From contig JBDHXV010000032.1 in the NCBI GenBank assembly GCA_039810885.1, forward strand, positions 1 to 31,843: DNA of 31,843 bases, given 5' to 3'. The position numbers and the translations under genes were made by a program. The stretch comes from BJGO01 sp039810885. GTDB taxonomy: Bacteria; Bacteroidota; Bacteroidia; Chitinophagales; UBA10324. A model generated the notes under the pieces. That model was not told the DNA's origin, did not search any database, and saw only the letters and a list, made by a program, of their open reading frames with translations. Every line of letters starts with the position of its first letter. The stretch's first letter is position 1. Shown here in pieces: positions 1 to 7,238 of the stretch.

Positions 1-306
1 AATCTATCAACAGGTACATTTGAGCGTTATCTGAAACAGTATTTTTTGTATGAAAATGTGCATGAGGTGCTTTATATTCCTTATGACACCTACAACAATT
101 TCAGTGCAAACACGGATTGGTTTAGCTTTACTAATAACCAATTTAGAACAGATGGATGTAGTATCGATATGACGACAGATGGCCTAAATATTTTCACTCA
201 TAACAAACAAATTGAGTGTAGAAGAAAGCTATTCCGCATTCATACGAATAATGAGGTCGCTGATGTTTCTATCCATCCCTTATTCATACCTTTAGCGACT
301 AAATGA
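1..306 (+). CDS. C-terminal end of an unknown protein (5' truncated by window edge)
   Basis: The frame is open from base 1 to the TGA at 304-306, giving about 101 residues of the C-terminus of a longer protein. The first in-window start codon would be a TTG at 46, but codons before it are also open, so the gene most likely begins outside the window. The visible part is polar and mixed alpha/beta in look, with no membrane segment and no motif I recognise. Its stop overlaps the ATG of the crotonase-family gene by four bases (ATGA), so the two are probably co-transcribed and translationally coupled. I cannot assign a function. Confidence 0.75.
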   Translation, partial: NLSTGTFERYLKQYFLYENVHEVLYIPYDTYNNFSANTDWFSFTNNQFRTDGCSIDMTTDGLNIFTHNKQIECRRKLFRIHTNNEVADVSIHPLFIPLATK

Positions 307-1082
307 GCCCTAATTATTTATTAACGGAGATTCGAGATCGTGTCGGGTATATCACTTTAAACCGTGCAGAGAAAAAGAATGCATTAAATGATGATATGGT
401 TTCAGAGTTGACAGAAGCCTTCTCTTTAATGTATAAAGATAGCCAAGTAAAGGTGATACAACTGCGTGCCATGGGAGATGTATTTAGTGCCGGTGCGGAT
501 TTGCACTATCTGCAAAAATTACAGGTTAACTCGTTTGAGGAAAACTTTCAGGACTCAAAGTTATTAGCGAATCTGTTCAACTTAATCTATTCAGGTCCGA
601 AGGTTGTTGTATCTGTGGTACAAGGCCATGCTATTGCAGGTGGTTGCGGGCTCGCTACGGTTTGTGATTTTTGTATAGCCGTTCCCGAAGCGAAATTTGG
701 ATATACCGAAGTAAAAATTGGCTTTGTACCTGCTATTGTAATGATCTTTTTAATTAAAAAACTTGGAGAAACGAGAGCACGCGACCTAACGCTAACCGGA
801 AAACTGATTAGTGCTGTTGAGGCTCAAAGCATAGGGCTGATTAACGAAGTTATTAAACAAAGTGAACTGCAAATAAGAGCAGATGCATTCTGCAAACACA
901 TAGCAGAATCGTCCTCCGCAGAATCCATTCAACGGATTAAGCAAATGTTCACCCAGATATATACAATGAATTTAGAAGAAGCATTACTATATGCTGCAAA
1001 ACAAAATGCCGAAACACGTTCTACCGAAGATTGTAAAAAAGGCATTTCGTCATTTTTAAATAAAGAAAGAATAAACTGGTAA
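303..1082 (+). CDS. Enoyl-CoA hydratase/isomerase (crotonase) family protein
   Basis: A 259-residue protein of normal length for the crotonase superfamily, which binds acyl-CoA thioesters and stabilises an enolate in an oxyanion hole. Visible signatures are the N-terminal YITLNR strand and KNALN (residues 17-29), the FSAGADL oxyanion/CoA loop (61-67) and the HAIAGGCGLA helix start (109-118). The FGYTEVKIGFVPA segment (132-144) follows. Of the two catalytic glutamates of classical hydratases (Glu144 and Glu164 in rat ECH1), the second is present as Glu136. The first is replaced by Gly116, a pattern closer to delta3-delta2-enoyl-CoA isomerases. The protein resembles Bacteroidota entries often labelled methylglutaconyl-CoA hydratase, but the substrate cannot be set from sequence. 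It overlaps the upstream gene by four bases, and the Met-rich gene starts three bases after its stop. Confidence 0.9.
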   Translation: MSPNYLLTEIRDRVGYITLNRAEKKNALNDDMVSELTEAFSLMYKDSQVKVIQLRAMGDVFSAGADLHYLQKLQVNSFEENFQDSKLLANLFNLIYSGPKVVVSVVQGHAIAGGCGLATVCDFCIAVPEAKFGYTEVKIGFVPAIVMIFLIKKLGETRARDLTLTGKLISAVEAQSIGLINEVIKQSELQIRADAFCKHIAESSSAESIQRIKQMFTQIYTMNLEEALLYAAKQNAETRSTEDCKKGISSFLNKERINW

Positions 1083-1085
1083 TAA

Positions 1086-1739
1086 ATGAAAAAAATACAC
1101 TTACTCTGCTGCCTTATTTTAGTTGGCGCAACTGCATCAAATGCACAACCTACCGAAGGATCCATTAACTACTCCATTACGCTTGAAGGCGTAGATGCTC
1201 AAACCGCATCTATGATGCAAGGTGCAACTATGACGATGAGTTTTAAAGGCAAACAATCCCGTATGGATATGGATATGGGTATGATAAAAAGCTCTATGCT
1301 CATTAAAGATGATAAGACCTATTCACTTATGGATTATATGGGTAAAAAATTTAAAATCCCTTTGAGTAAAGATGAAGTTAAAAGTAAAAAGATGAAAGAC
1401 AGTGATTACGATATTGAATATACGAATGAAACCAAGCAAATAGCCGGATATACTTGTAAAAAGGCTTTAATAAAGACTAAGGATAAAAATGTTTATGCCT
1501 TTTGGTACACCGAAGCCGTTTTCCCGACCGCTTATGAACATACACAATATGCTAAGTTCAAGGGAGGGTGCCCTTTAGAATATGAAATTTCTCAAAACGG
1601 AATGAAGATGAAGATGACTGCAACTAAAGTGGTTTTAGGCAATATAGCCGATTCTGTTTTTAATATACCAGACGATTATCAAGAAGTTACTATGGAACAA
1701 TTGATGCAAATGATGGGTGGAGGAAAGAGTAAGAATTAA
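1086..1739 (+). CDS. Secreted Met-rich protein, DUF4412-like
   Basis: A 217-residue exported protein. Residues 1-20 form a signal peptide (MKK, hydrophobic core, SNA|Q cleavage). The mature part looks like the beta-rich periplasmic family annotated as DUF4412 in Bacteroidota: an opening EGSINYSITLEG strand, alternating polar/hydrophobic strands, and YTCKKA followed by AFWYTE in the middle. It is unusually rich in methionine (20 of 217). The Met clusters are at about residues 43-50, 59-71 and 172-177, plus a C-terminal MEQLMQMMGGG. Met clusters sometimes bind soft metals such as copper, but nothing else here points to that. It begins three bases after the crotonase gene and is likely in the same operon. 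Function unknown; the family assignment is from general resemblance only. Confidence 0.8.
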   Translation: MKKIHLLCCLILVGATASNAQPTEGSINYSITLEGVDAQTASMMQGATMTMSFKGKQSRMDMDMGMIKSSMLIKDDKTYSLMDYMGKKFKIPLSKDEVKSKKMKDSDYDIEYTNETKQIAGYTCKKALIKTKDKNVYAFWYTEAVFPTAYEHTQYAKFKGGCPLEYEISQNGMKMKMTATKVVLGNIADSVFNIPDDYQEVTMEQLMQMMGGGKSKN

Positions 1740-1768
1740 TTTTTAATACTTATGAAACTATTTTAAGA

Positions 1769-1788
1769 TGCGACAGTAAAAGGTCGCA
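1769..1788 (+). terminator. Hairpin after the Met-rich secreted gene
   Basis: A perfect 6-bp inverted repeat (TGCGAC at 1769-1774, GTCGCA at 1783-1788) with an 8-nt loop lies 30 bases after the stop of the upstream gene. There is no clean T-run behind it (CTTAATATATATTT follows), so it is a weak terminator at best. It could instead be a 5'-UTR structure of the small gene at 1806. Confidence 0.35.
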
Positions 1789-1805
1789 CTTAATATATAT
1801 TTACC

Positions 1806-1958
1806 ATGAAAACAATCAACTCGTACGTGGACTATGTCCGCAATGAAATGCACGACCCAAGGAAAGTCGTATTTCAAAAAACAAAGGCAGAGTTATTTTA
1901 CTTTTTTTTAGCCTCTTTCTTAACTATTAACCTCGGGCTCATCATAATGCTGCAATAG
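1806..1958 (+). CDS. Small single-span membrane protein (50 aa)
   Basis: ATG at 1806 to TAG at 1956-1958 encodes 50 residues. The N-terminal half (1-30) is charged and probably helical, starting MKTINSYVDYVRNEMHDPRK. Residues about 31-49 form one hydrophobic segment (FYFFLASFLTINLGLIIML) that would span the inner membrane. I accept it because the frame fills an otherwise empty gap between convergent genes, the composition is protein-like (charged head, clean transmembrane tail), and a terminator-like hairpin follows at 2016-2040. I recognise no family. It could be a tail-anchored accessory subunit or a spurious frame; a conservation search would settle it. Confidence 0.55.
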   Translation: MKTINSYVDYVRNEMHDPRKVVFQKTKAELFYFFLASFLTINLGLIIMLQ

Positions 1959-1979
1959 TAAAATTATATGGTCGGATAT

Positions 1980-1999
1980 AGTTGCAACAAACTGCAACT
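1980..1999. repeat. Short inverted repeat between convergent genes
   Basis: AGTTGCA (1980-1986) and TGCAACT (1993-1999) form a perfect 7-bp stem with a 6-nt loop, 22 bases after the stop of the small membrane protein gene. It sits directly before the stronger hairpin at 2016-2040. It may be part of a tandem terminator. Confidence 0.4.
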
Positions 2000-2015
2000 T
2001 GAAAATAAGATACCT

Positions 2016-2045
2016 AAGCCTGCTTGAACATAGCAGGCTTCTTTA
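2016..2045. terminator. Bidirectional terminator between the small membrane protein gene and rarA
   Basis: AAGCCTGC (2016-2023) and GCAGGCTT (2033-2040) pair perfectly over 8 bp around a 9-nt loop. The stem is followed by CTTTATT on the plus strand. It lies between a plus-strand and a minus-strand gene end and probably serves both. Confidence 0.65.
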
Positions 2046-2055
2046 TTCATTGCAA

Positions 2056-3321
2056 TTAGTACCCATACTTCTCTTTCCATCTGCTTTTTAAAAATAATCG
2101 CAACTCATTTTCTTTGGCATTTTGCCCGGGTTCATAAAACTTCTTACCTGAGATCTTTCCCGGCAAATATTCTAAGAATACAAAATTCGCTTCATAGCGA
2201 TGAGCATATTGATAGTCTTTTCCATAGTTTAACTCCTTCATTAAGTTCGTAGGGGCGTTGCGTAAATGCAGAGGCACTTGTAAATCACCACTTTCTCGAA
2301 CTTCTGCCAGTGCACCTTCAATGGCCATATAAGATGCATTGCTTTTGGGTGAGCAGGAAAGATATACCGCACATTGCGAGAGTATTATTCTGGCTTCGGG
2401 ATATCCAAGCATGGTCACTGCTTGAAAACTATTTGTGGCCAACACTAAAGCAGTTGGATTAGCATTTCCTATGTCTTCTGATGCGAGGATTAGCATACGC
2501 CGTGCAATAAACTTTGGATCCTCACCGGCATCAATCATACGAGCCAGATAATATACTGCGGCATTCGGGTCACTGCCTCTTATGCTTTTTATAAAAGCAG
2601 AGATTATATCATAGTGTTGCTCGCCATTCTTATCATATCGAGCCATCTTTTGCTGCGCAATGCTTTCGGTTAGGTCATCGGTGATTTTAATAATATCATT
2701 TGTTTCTCCTTCGGTAAGTATTTCTATTAAGTTTAATAAACGTCTGGCATCTCCACCGCTTAACCTAAGTAAGGCCTCTGTTTCGAGTAATTGAATATGC
2801 TTAGACTGTAAATTTTTATCATTTTGAATTGCTTGGTTGGCTATTTTAATTAGCTCCTCTTTACTCAACTCTGTTAAGACATAAACCTGACAACGCGACA
2901 ACAATGCACTTATGACTTCAAAGCTAGGATTTTCTGTTGTTGCACCAATCAAAGTAATAATCCCTTTCTCCACAGCACCGAGTAATGCATCTTGTTGTGC
3001 CTTATTGAAGCGATGAATTTCATCTATGAATAATATGACTTTACCATTCTGTGAAGCTTGTTGTATGACTTCACGAACCTCTTTAACACCGCTGCTAACT
3101 GCACTGAGTTGGTAGAATGGTAATCCTGATTCATTGGCAATAATATGTGCAAGCGTTGTCTTACCTACGCCCGGAGGTCCCCAGAAAATCAATGAAGGCA
3201 CTTGTTTCCTCATTATAAACTGATGTAGGGGTTTTCCTTCGTCAATTAAATGAGATTGCCCGATGTATTGCATTAGCCGTTGTGGCCGCATTCGCTCTGC
3301 CAAGGGTACATTGTTATTCAT
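2056..3321 (-). CDS. rarA: Replication-associated recombination protein A (AAA+ ATPase, MgsA/RarA)
   Basis: A 421-residue clamp-loader-like AAA+ ATPase, normal length for RarA/MgsA (eukaryotic WRNIP1). It acts at stalled replication forks and gaps, together with SSB. Seen in order: an N-terminal LAERMRPQ segment, Walker A GPPGVGKT (48-55), Walker B ILFIDEIHRF (96-105), sensor 1 IGATTENPSF (125-134) and the SRC arginine-finger region. The family-typical C-terminal block then reads GSDPNAAVYYLARMIDAGEDP and RRMLILASEDIGNA. It stands alone, transcribed toward the hairpin at 2016-2040 and divergent from the unknown gene at 3437. No missing motif or truncation. Confidence 0.96.
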   Translation of the reverse strand: MNNNVPLAERMRPQRLMQYIGQSHLIDEGKPLHQFIMRKQVPSLIFWGPPGVGKTTLAHIIANESGLPFYQLSAVSSGVKEVREVIQQASQNGKVILFIDEIHRFNKAQQDALLGAVEKGIITLIGATTENPSFEVISALLSRCQVYVLTELSKEELIKIANQAIQNDKNLQSKHIQLLETEALLRLSGGDARRLLNLIEILTEGETNDIIKITDDLTESIAQQKMARYDKNGEQHYDIISAFIKSIRGSDPNAAVYYLARMIDAGEDPKFIARRMLILASEDIGNANPTALVLATNSFQAVTMLGYPEARIILSQCAVYLSCSPKSNASYMAIEGALAEVRESGDLQVPLHLRNAPTNLMKELNYGKDYQYAHRYEANFVFLEYLPGKISGKKFYEPGQNAKENELRLFLKSRWKEKYGY

Positions 3322-3374
3322 AATTGAAAATTACTCCGAATGACACCTATGCGATTATCTTTATTTGAAATAAA

Positions 3375-3382
3375 TATTTTTG
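3375..3382 (+). promoter_or_regulatory. Candidate -7 box for the gene at 3437
   Basis: TATTTTTG at 3375-3382 matches the Bacteroidota -7 consensus TAnnTTTG exactly. It lies 54 bases before the ATG at 3437, in the divergent gap between rarA and that gene. I do not see a convincing -33 TTTG at the right spacing, so the call rests on one box. A 15-base near-palindrome (TTTATTTgAAATAAA) overlaps its 5' side. Confidence 0.35.
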
Positions 3383-3436
3383 ATTTAATAAATTGCTGAC
3401 TCTATTACATCTAACAATACCGGCAAGCTAATTAAG

Positions 3437-3796
3437 ATGGAACAGAACCTCAGCATTTTTCATAAACTTTCGGATTTGTATCGTGATGATATAAATCCGA
3501 ATCTTGTTGAGGTGTTGTTCACCCAGGATGATTTCGATTGTGCCGTTAAACTGTTATTGAATGGCCCGCTCGGAAGCACGATAGTTCTTTCGTTGAGCGA
3601 ATCGGCTCGACAATCCGTTACAATTTTGGGTATGAATCAAATACAGAGTCCGCTATACTTTAGTGTACACGACGATATCATAGATAATGCAACACGCTTT
3701 ATTCATTTGCCGCAATATTGGCTCTGTTTTGTAAGTGAATTCTTTTTTAAAGAAGTAATAAATCGTTTAATTGTTACAACACATCACAGTCAGTAA
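3437..3796 (+). CDS. Hypothetical protein, 119 aa
   Basis: A complete 119-residue frame with an ATG start, a promoter-like box upstream and a good terminator about 50 bases downstream, so it is probably a real single-gene unit. It has no signal peptide. The sequence looks like a small cytosolic alpha/beta protein: an acidic N-terminal helix, a central strand (STIVLSLSESARQSVTILG), and a hydrophobic, aromatic C-terminal third (YWLCFVSEFFFKEVINRLIV) that could be a buried helix or a weak membrane-associated one. I recognise no family or catalytic motif. It sits between rarA and a response regulator, neither of which suggests a role. Confidence 0.65.
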   Translation: MEQNLSIFHKLSDLYRDDINPNLVEVLFTQDDFDCAVKLLLNGPLGSTIVLSLSESARQSVTILGMNQIQSPLYFSVHDDIIDNATRFIHLPQYWLCFVSEFFFKEVINRLIVTTHHSQ

Positions 3797-3846
3797 ATCG
3801 TTTGCGGCATTCACATAACACGGCTATGGATGGTCTTCGACAAAAT

Positions 3847-3871
3847 AGCCGGATTCATAAATCTGGCTTTT
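3847..3871. terminator. Bidirectional terminator between the 119-aa gene and the response regulator gene
   Basis: AGCCGGATT (3847-3855) pairs with AATCTGGCT (3860-3868) over 9 bp, with one G-U in RNA, around a CATA tetraloop. A short T-run follows on the plus strand and an ATTTTG tract on the minus side. Its position between convergent stops fits shared termination. Confidence 0.75.
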
Positions 3872-3895
3872 CTGCTTACACTTTAAGTTAAATAT

Positions 3896-5263
3896 TTAGT
3901 TTACGTTTTCTTCACGTCGCAAACTGTATTTCTCGATTTTATTATACAAGTGGCTGCGTTGTATATCAATTTCATCTGCTGTTTTAGAAACATTCCAATT
4001 ATTTATTCGCAACTTATATGCTATATATTGTTTCTCCATAAAATCTTTAAAATCTTGGAAGTGGCCATACTTATTAAAAACAGCTTCCATAGGGTCTGCC
4101 GTGGGATGTGCTACCGCATAAGTTAAAACGTCGATGTCTGTAATTTTTGCCTCACTGAGTATAACAAGACGTTCCATCACATTACGTAATTCACGAATAT
4201 TCCCACTCCAATGAATTTCTTGCAATTCCTGCATCGCCTTGGGTGTAATGGTCTTACGTGGCAATCCATAGTCCTGGCAGATTTCTTCGGTAAACTGTTC
4301 GGCAATAATCGGAATATCATCTTTGCGATCATTCAATGTGGGAACATGAATTAAGATCACACTTAACCGATGGTATAAATCCACTCTAAAGTTTCCCTTA
4401 TCAATTTCGCGTGTTAAATCTTTATTAGTTGCTGCCACAACGCGTACATCGACACTGATCTCTTTATCACCACCGACACGTGTAATCTTATTTTCCTGTA
4501 GTGCCCGGAGTACCTTTGCCTGTGCAGACAAACTCATATCCCCTATTTCATCCAGAAAAAGGGTGCCTCCATTTGCCTGCTCAAATTTTCCGATGCGTTG
4601 TTTTATAGCAGATGTAAAAGCGCCTTTCTCGTGCCCGAATAATTCGCTCTCGATTAGTTCAGATGGTATAGCGGCACAGTTCACTTCTACAAGAGGTCCT
4701 TTAGAACGTAAAGATTTTTCGTGAATCCAACGAGCAACTAATTCTTTGCCTGTACCGTTTTCGCCGGTAACCAATACCCGTGCATCTGTGGGGGCAACCT
4801 TTTCAATCTTTTCAAGAATCTTTTTAATAGCCGGTGAATTACCTAAAATATCTCTTGTCTTAGTTACTTTACGTTTCAGGACTTTTGTTTCTGTAATTAA
4901 ATTGTTCTTATCCAGTGCATTTCGTACTGTTATTAAAAGACGATTCAAATCCATAGGTTTTGACACAAAGTCAAATGCCCCTTTCTTTACAGCTTCTACT
5001 GCCGTGTCTATCGTACCATGACCTGAAACCATTATGATGGGGACTTCGACTTGCTGAGCCGTTATCTTCTCTAATACTTCTATGCCATCCATCTTAGGCA
5101 TTTTGATATCAAGTAACACACAATCAAAATCACCATCTTTAATCGCTTTAAATCCTTCTGCACCGTCCTGCGCTTCTTCAACGTGGTATCCTTCATATTC
5201 TAATATTTCTCGCAGTGTCTTACGAATACTTTTTTCGTCATCTACGATGAGTATGGTTGCCAT
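3896..5263 (-). CDS. NtrC-family response regulator (receiver / AAA+ / Fis-type HTH) with GAFTSA loop
   Basis: A 455-residue regulator of standard three-domain layout. The receiver domain is at about 1-120, with the acidic pocket Asp8/Asp9, the phospho-acceptor Asp52 in LLDIKMP, and Lys102 in SKPMD. The AAA+ domain at about 138-370 has Walker A GENGTGK (167-173), Walker B LFLDEIGD (235-242), and arginine-finger region FRVDLYHRL (292-300). A Fis-type helix-turn-helix lies at about 421-446. The loop that normally reads GAFTGA and contacts sigma54 reads GAFTSA (214-219), so sigma54 dependence is not assured. No histidine kinase is adjacent. The gene is probably transcribed alone or at the end of the envelope-gene run; its target genes cannot be told from sequence. 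Confidence 0.94.
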   Translation of the reverse strand: MATILIVDDEKSIRKTLREILEYEGYHVEEAQDGAEGFKAIKDGDFDCVLLDIKMPKMDGIEVLEKITAQQVEVPIIMVSGHGTIDTAVEAVKKGAFDFVSKPMDLNRLLITVRNALDKNNLITETKVLKRKVTKTRDILGNSPAIKKILEKIEKVAPTDARVLVTGENGTGKELVARWIHEKSLRSKGPLVEVNCAAIPSELIESELFGHEKGAFTSAIKQRIGKFEQANGGTLFLDEIGDMSLSAQAKVLRALQENKITRVGGDKEISVDVRVVAATNKDLTREIDKGNFRVDLYHRLSVILIHVPTLNDRKDDIPIIAEQFTEEICQDYGLPRKTITPKAMQELQEIHWSGNIRELRNVMERLVILSEAKITDIDVLTYAVAHPTADPMEAVFNKYGHFQDFKDFMEKQYIAYKLRINNWNVSKTADEIDIQRSHLYNKIEKYSLRREENVN

Positions 5264-5309
5264 TATAGGTTATCGTTTTTTTGTTAATAAATATGAATTG
5301 AGTTTATAA

Positions 5310-6368
5310 TTAGTGTGTGATCTGTATTGACTGTGCAAAGGCTTCAGTCCCCGTGTGCATTATTAAATAGTAAACACCGGTAGGCAATGAAGATACCGGA
5401 ACTTGGATGACATTTGGGTGAAAATATGACTTGGTATAAATCATCTGACCAAATGCATTATAAATTTCAATATTCATTTGCTCACTATTGTAGTTTTCCA
5501 AATTAATATTTAACACATCACTTACAGGCATAGGATAAATATGAAGCGCAGAAATCAGTGCTTTAGACGGTTCTACAGCACTTGGTGCCGTTCTAAAAGT
5601 AATTTGTGTTACTGCCTGAATAGAAAAGGCCTCACTTGCATTAACTTGCAATAATGGAATTCCGCTGCCTTTTCCAAGCCACTTATACTCGTGTGATTTA
5701 CGCGGGATTTTGATGCCGTTGCTTAATGCATCAACGTAAAAGGAATCTGCATCGTTAATAACAGAATGCACGCGAAGTACATCGAAAGAGCCTATAGGCA
5801 AGATCAGCTTTCCCCAACCGTCAACAGTATTTGAACGACTGCGTTGTTCAGACCAAGCACCTAAACTTGGTATAGGCAATGAGAATGATGAGTTTGATGT
5901 ATAGGTATCGTTATAATTCAAAGGGAATTGATAGATTAAATCCTTTGGTGAATAATTAACGGGAACAGCAAAACCATTCAACTCTCCGCCAAAGCCGCTT
6001 AGCTCGAACTTGTTGTTACTGTTTTTATAAAAATTATAAATGTTCTGTAGCGAGAATTGAGTGCCAAAATTGATGCCTTGACTCAGCTTCTGTGCATAAT
6101 CATTACCGAAAAACATGAATTGGTAGGTAATCGGAGTTTGGTTAATTGGAATCATGGTATCCATCTTGGTGCTTTGTACACTAAGATTAAAATCCCATGT
6201 TTTATTTGCACCGGTATTGCTCAATTGTTGTGTGGTTATTGCAGTAATGGGTGCTGTGGCCGTTAAAAAAACCTGTCCTGTTGTTGGCATATCATTCGTG
6301 CTGATACTAATTTGTGCCAACGTTGGAAAGACATTGAAGGCTAACAGTAATGAAAGGATGTAGCGCAT
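5310..6368 (-). CDS. T9SS type A sorting domain-containing secreted protein
   Basis: A 352-residue exported protein. It has a Sec signal peptide (residues 1-19, ending in LAQ) and a C-terminal domain of about 75 residues with the type A sorting signature for type IX secretion. That domain carries IYPMPVSDVLNI, then MNIEIYNAFGQMIY, then the terminal SSLPTGVYYLIM block before a short strand. Such domains direct cargo through the outer membrane and are usually removed. The rest is a beta-rich body with no catalytic motif I recognise (aromatic and Asn/Ser-rich strands). It starts four bases after the stop of the MORN-repeat gene, so the two are likely co-transcribed. The cargo function is unknown, but the presence of a T9SS in this organism is a firm inference. 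Confidence 0.88.
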   Translation of the reverse strand: MRYILSLLLAFNVFPTLAQISISTNDMPTTGQVFLTATAPITAITTQQLSNTGANKTWDFNLSVQSTKMDTMIPINQTPITYQFMFFGNDYAQKLSQGINFGTQFSLQNIYNFYKNSNNKFELSGFGGELNGFAVPVNYSPKDLIYQFPLNYNDTYTSNSSFSLPIPSLGAWSEQRSRSNTVDGWGKLILPIGSFDVLRVHSVINDADSFYVDALSNGIKIPRKSHEYKWLGKGSGIPLLQVNASEAFSIQAVTQITFRTAPSAVEPSKALISALHIYPMPVSDVLNINLENYNSEQMNIEIYNAFGQMIYTKSYFHPNVIQVPVSSLPTGVYYLIMHTGTEAFAQSIQITH

Positions 6369-6372
6369 ATTT

Positions 6373-7155
6373 TTATTTTTTAGGTGTTATGTTTCTTTCT
6401 TTGACAAAGTTACCGTCTTTAAATTCTTGTGTTTTAATCAAAATTCCGTCATCATTATAGCTATTCCATACTCCGTTTTTTTGACCATTAACGAAGTTTC
6501 CGCTTTCGCTGAGTTTGCCTTTGTCTGAATAAAACTTCCATAAGCCGGTTTCTTTAGCTTCGCTAAAGCTTCCTTCGGATTTTAACGAACCATTTTCGTA
6601 GAATGCTTTAGAAGGGCCGTTCAAATTATTTTGTACATAAGTATATTCGATCATCATCTTGCCGGATGGATAGTACCATATATTGATACTGTCTCTGACA
6701 CCGTTGGTATAATGTGCCTGCTCCTGCATCTGCCCATCGTTATTATATATGTATTGTATTCCGTTAAGTATTCCGTTGCGGTATTTACTCTCTTCTTTTA
6801 TTTTATGAGCTCGGCTAAACTTGCGTGTAAGGCCTTCTTTCACATCATCTACATAATATTCTTCGGTAAGCAAGGTAGCATCAGAAGCAAAGGTCAAGGT
6901 TAGCCCGTTGCGGCGGCCTCCTTTATACTCGACCACGGTTGCAATAATCTTATTATCGAAGTAGGTGCGCCAAGTGCCTTCTTTGTGGCCTTCATAGAGG
7001 GTTCCCTCTTCGAGTAAGAACTTGGTATTGTCATCCGTTACACGAAACAATACCTTTTTGGGGTCTTTGCTATCTTTTATATATAGCGTATCTCTTTTTA
7101 TTGAAAGTGCAGATACTGTATTTGTGAATAGGAGAAAGAATAGGAGGTAACGCAT
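6373..7155 (-). CDS. Exported MORN/YwqK-type repeat protein
   Basis: About 260 residues. After a signal peptide beginning MRYLLFFLLF come about eight repeats of roughly 23 residues with the pattern YxNGxxxGxWxxYxxxGxLxxE, as in GYKEG-like turns such as NGQKNGVWNSYNDDG and KETGLWKFYSDKG. This is the MORN-like repeat of the protein family annotated YwqK, common in Bacteroidota envelope proteins and thought to be a beta-sheet scaffold for interaction. An ATG 24 bases upstream (7179) is in frame. I prefer the ATG at 7155 because it starts the signal peptide directly and because a promoter-like TATTTTTG lies at 7181-7188, which would put the transcript start at or after 7179. It ends four bases before the T9SS cargo gene. 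Function unknown. Confidence 0.82.
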   Translation of the reverse strand: MRYLLFFLLFTNTVSALSIKRDTLYIKDSKDPKKVLFRVTDDNTKFLLEEGTLYEGHKEGTWRTYFDNKIIATVVEYKGGRRNGLTLTFASDATLLTEEYYVDDVKEGLTRKFSRAHKIKEESKYRNGILNGIQYIYNNDGQMQEQAHYTNGVRDSINIWYYPSGKMMIEYTYVQNNLNGPSKAFYENGSLKSEGSFSEAKETGLWKFYSDKGKLSESGNFVNGQKNGVWNSYNDDGILIKTQEFKDGNFVKERNITPKK

Positions 7156-7180
7156 GAATGGTGTGCTGTGTAAAGACATA

Positions 7181-7210
7181 CAAAAATATTCTATCGCTTC
7201 TTAATGTAAA
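7181..7210 (-). promoter_or_regulatory. Candidate promoter for the MORN-repeat gene
   Basis: On the minus strand, TATTTTTG (7188 to 7181) matches the Bacteroidota -7 consensus TAnnTTTG, and TTTA (7210 to 7207) stands 18 bases upstream where TTTG is expected. It supports a separate transcript for the MORN-repeat and T9SS cargo genes, and supports the ATG at 7155 as their start. Confidence 0.4.
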
Positions 7211-7238
7211 TAGATTTGTGGAAATGTGTAAAAACGCA

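Noticed and set aside
929..1165. A 78-codon minus-strand frame across the crotonase/secreted protein junction
   Set aside because: It overlaps two better-supported genes on the opposite strand and has no motif.
3359..3374. AT-rich near-palindrome (TTTATTTgAAATAAA) between divergent genes as an operator
   Set aside because: In such AT-rich DNA a palindrome of this kind is expected by chance, and no regulator lies beside it.
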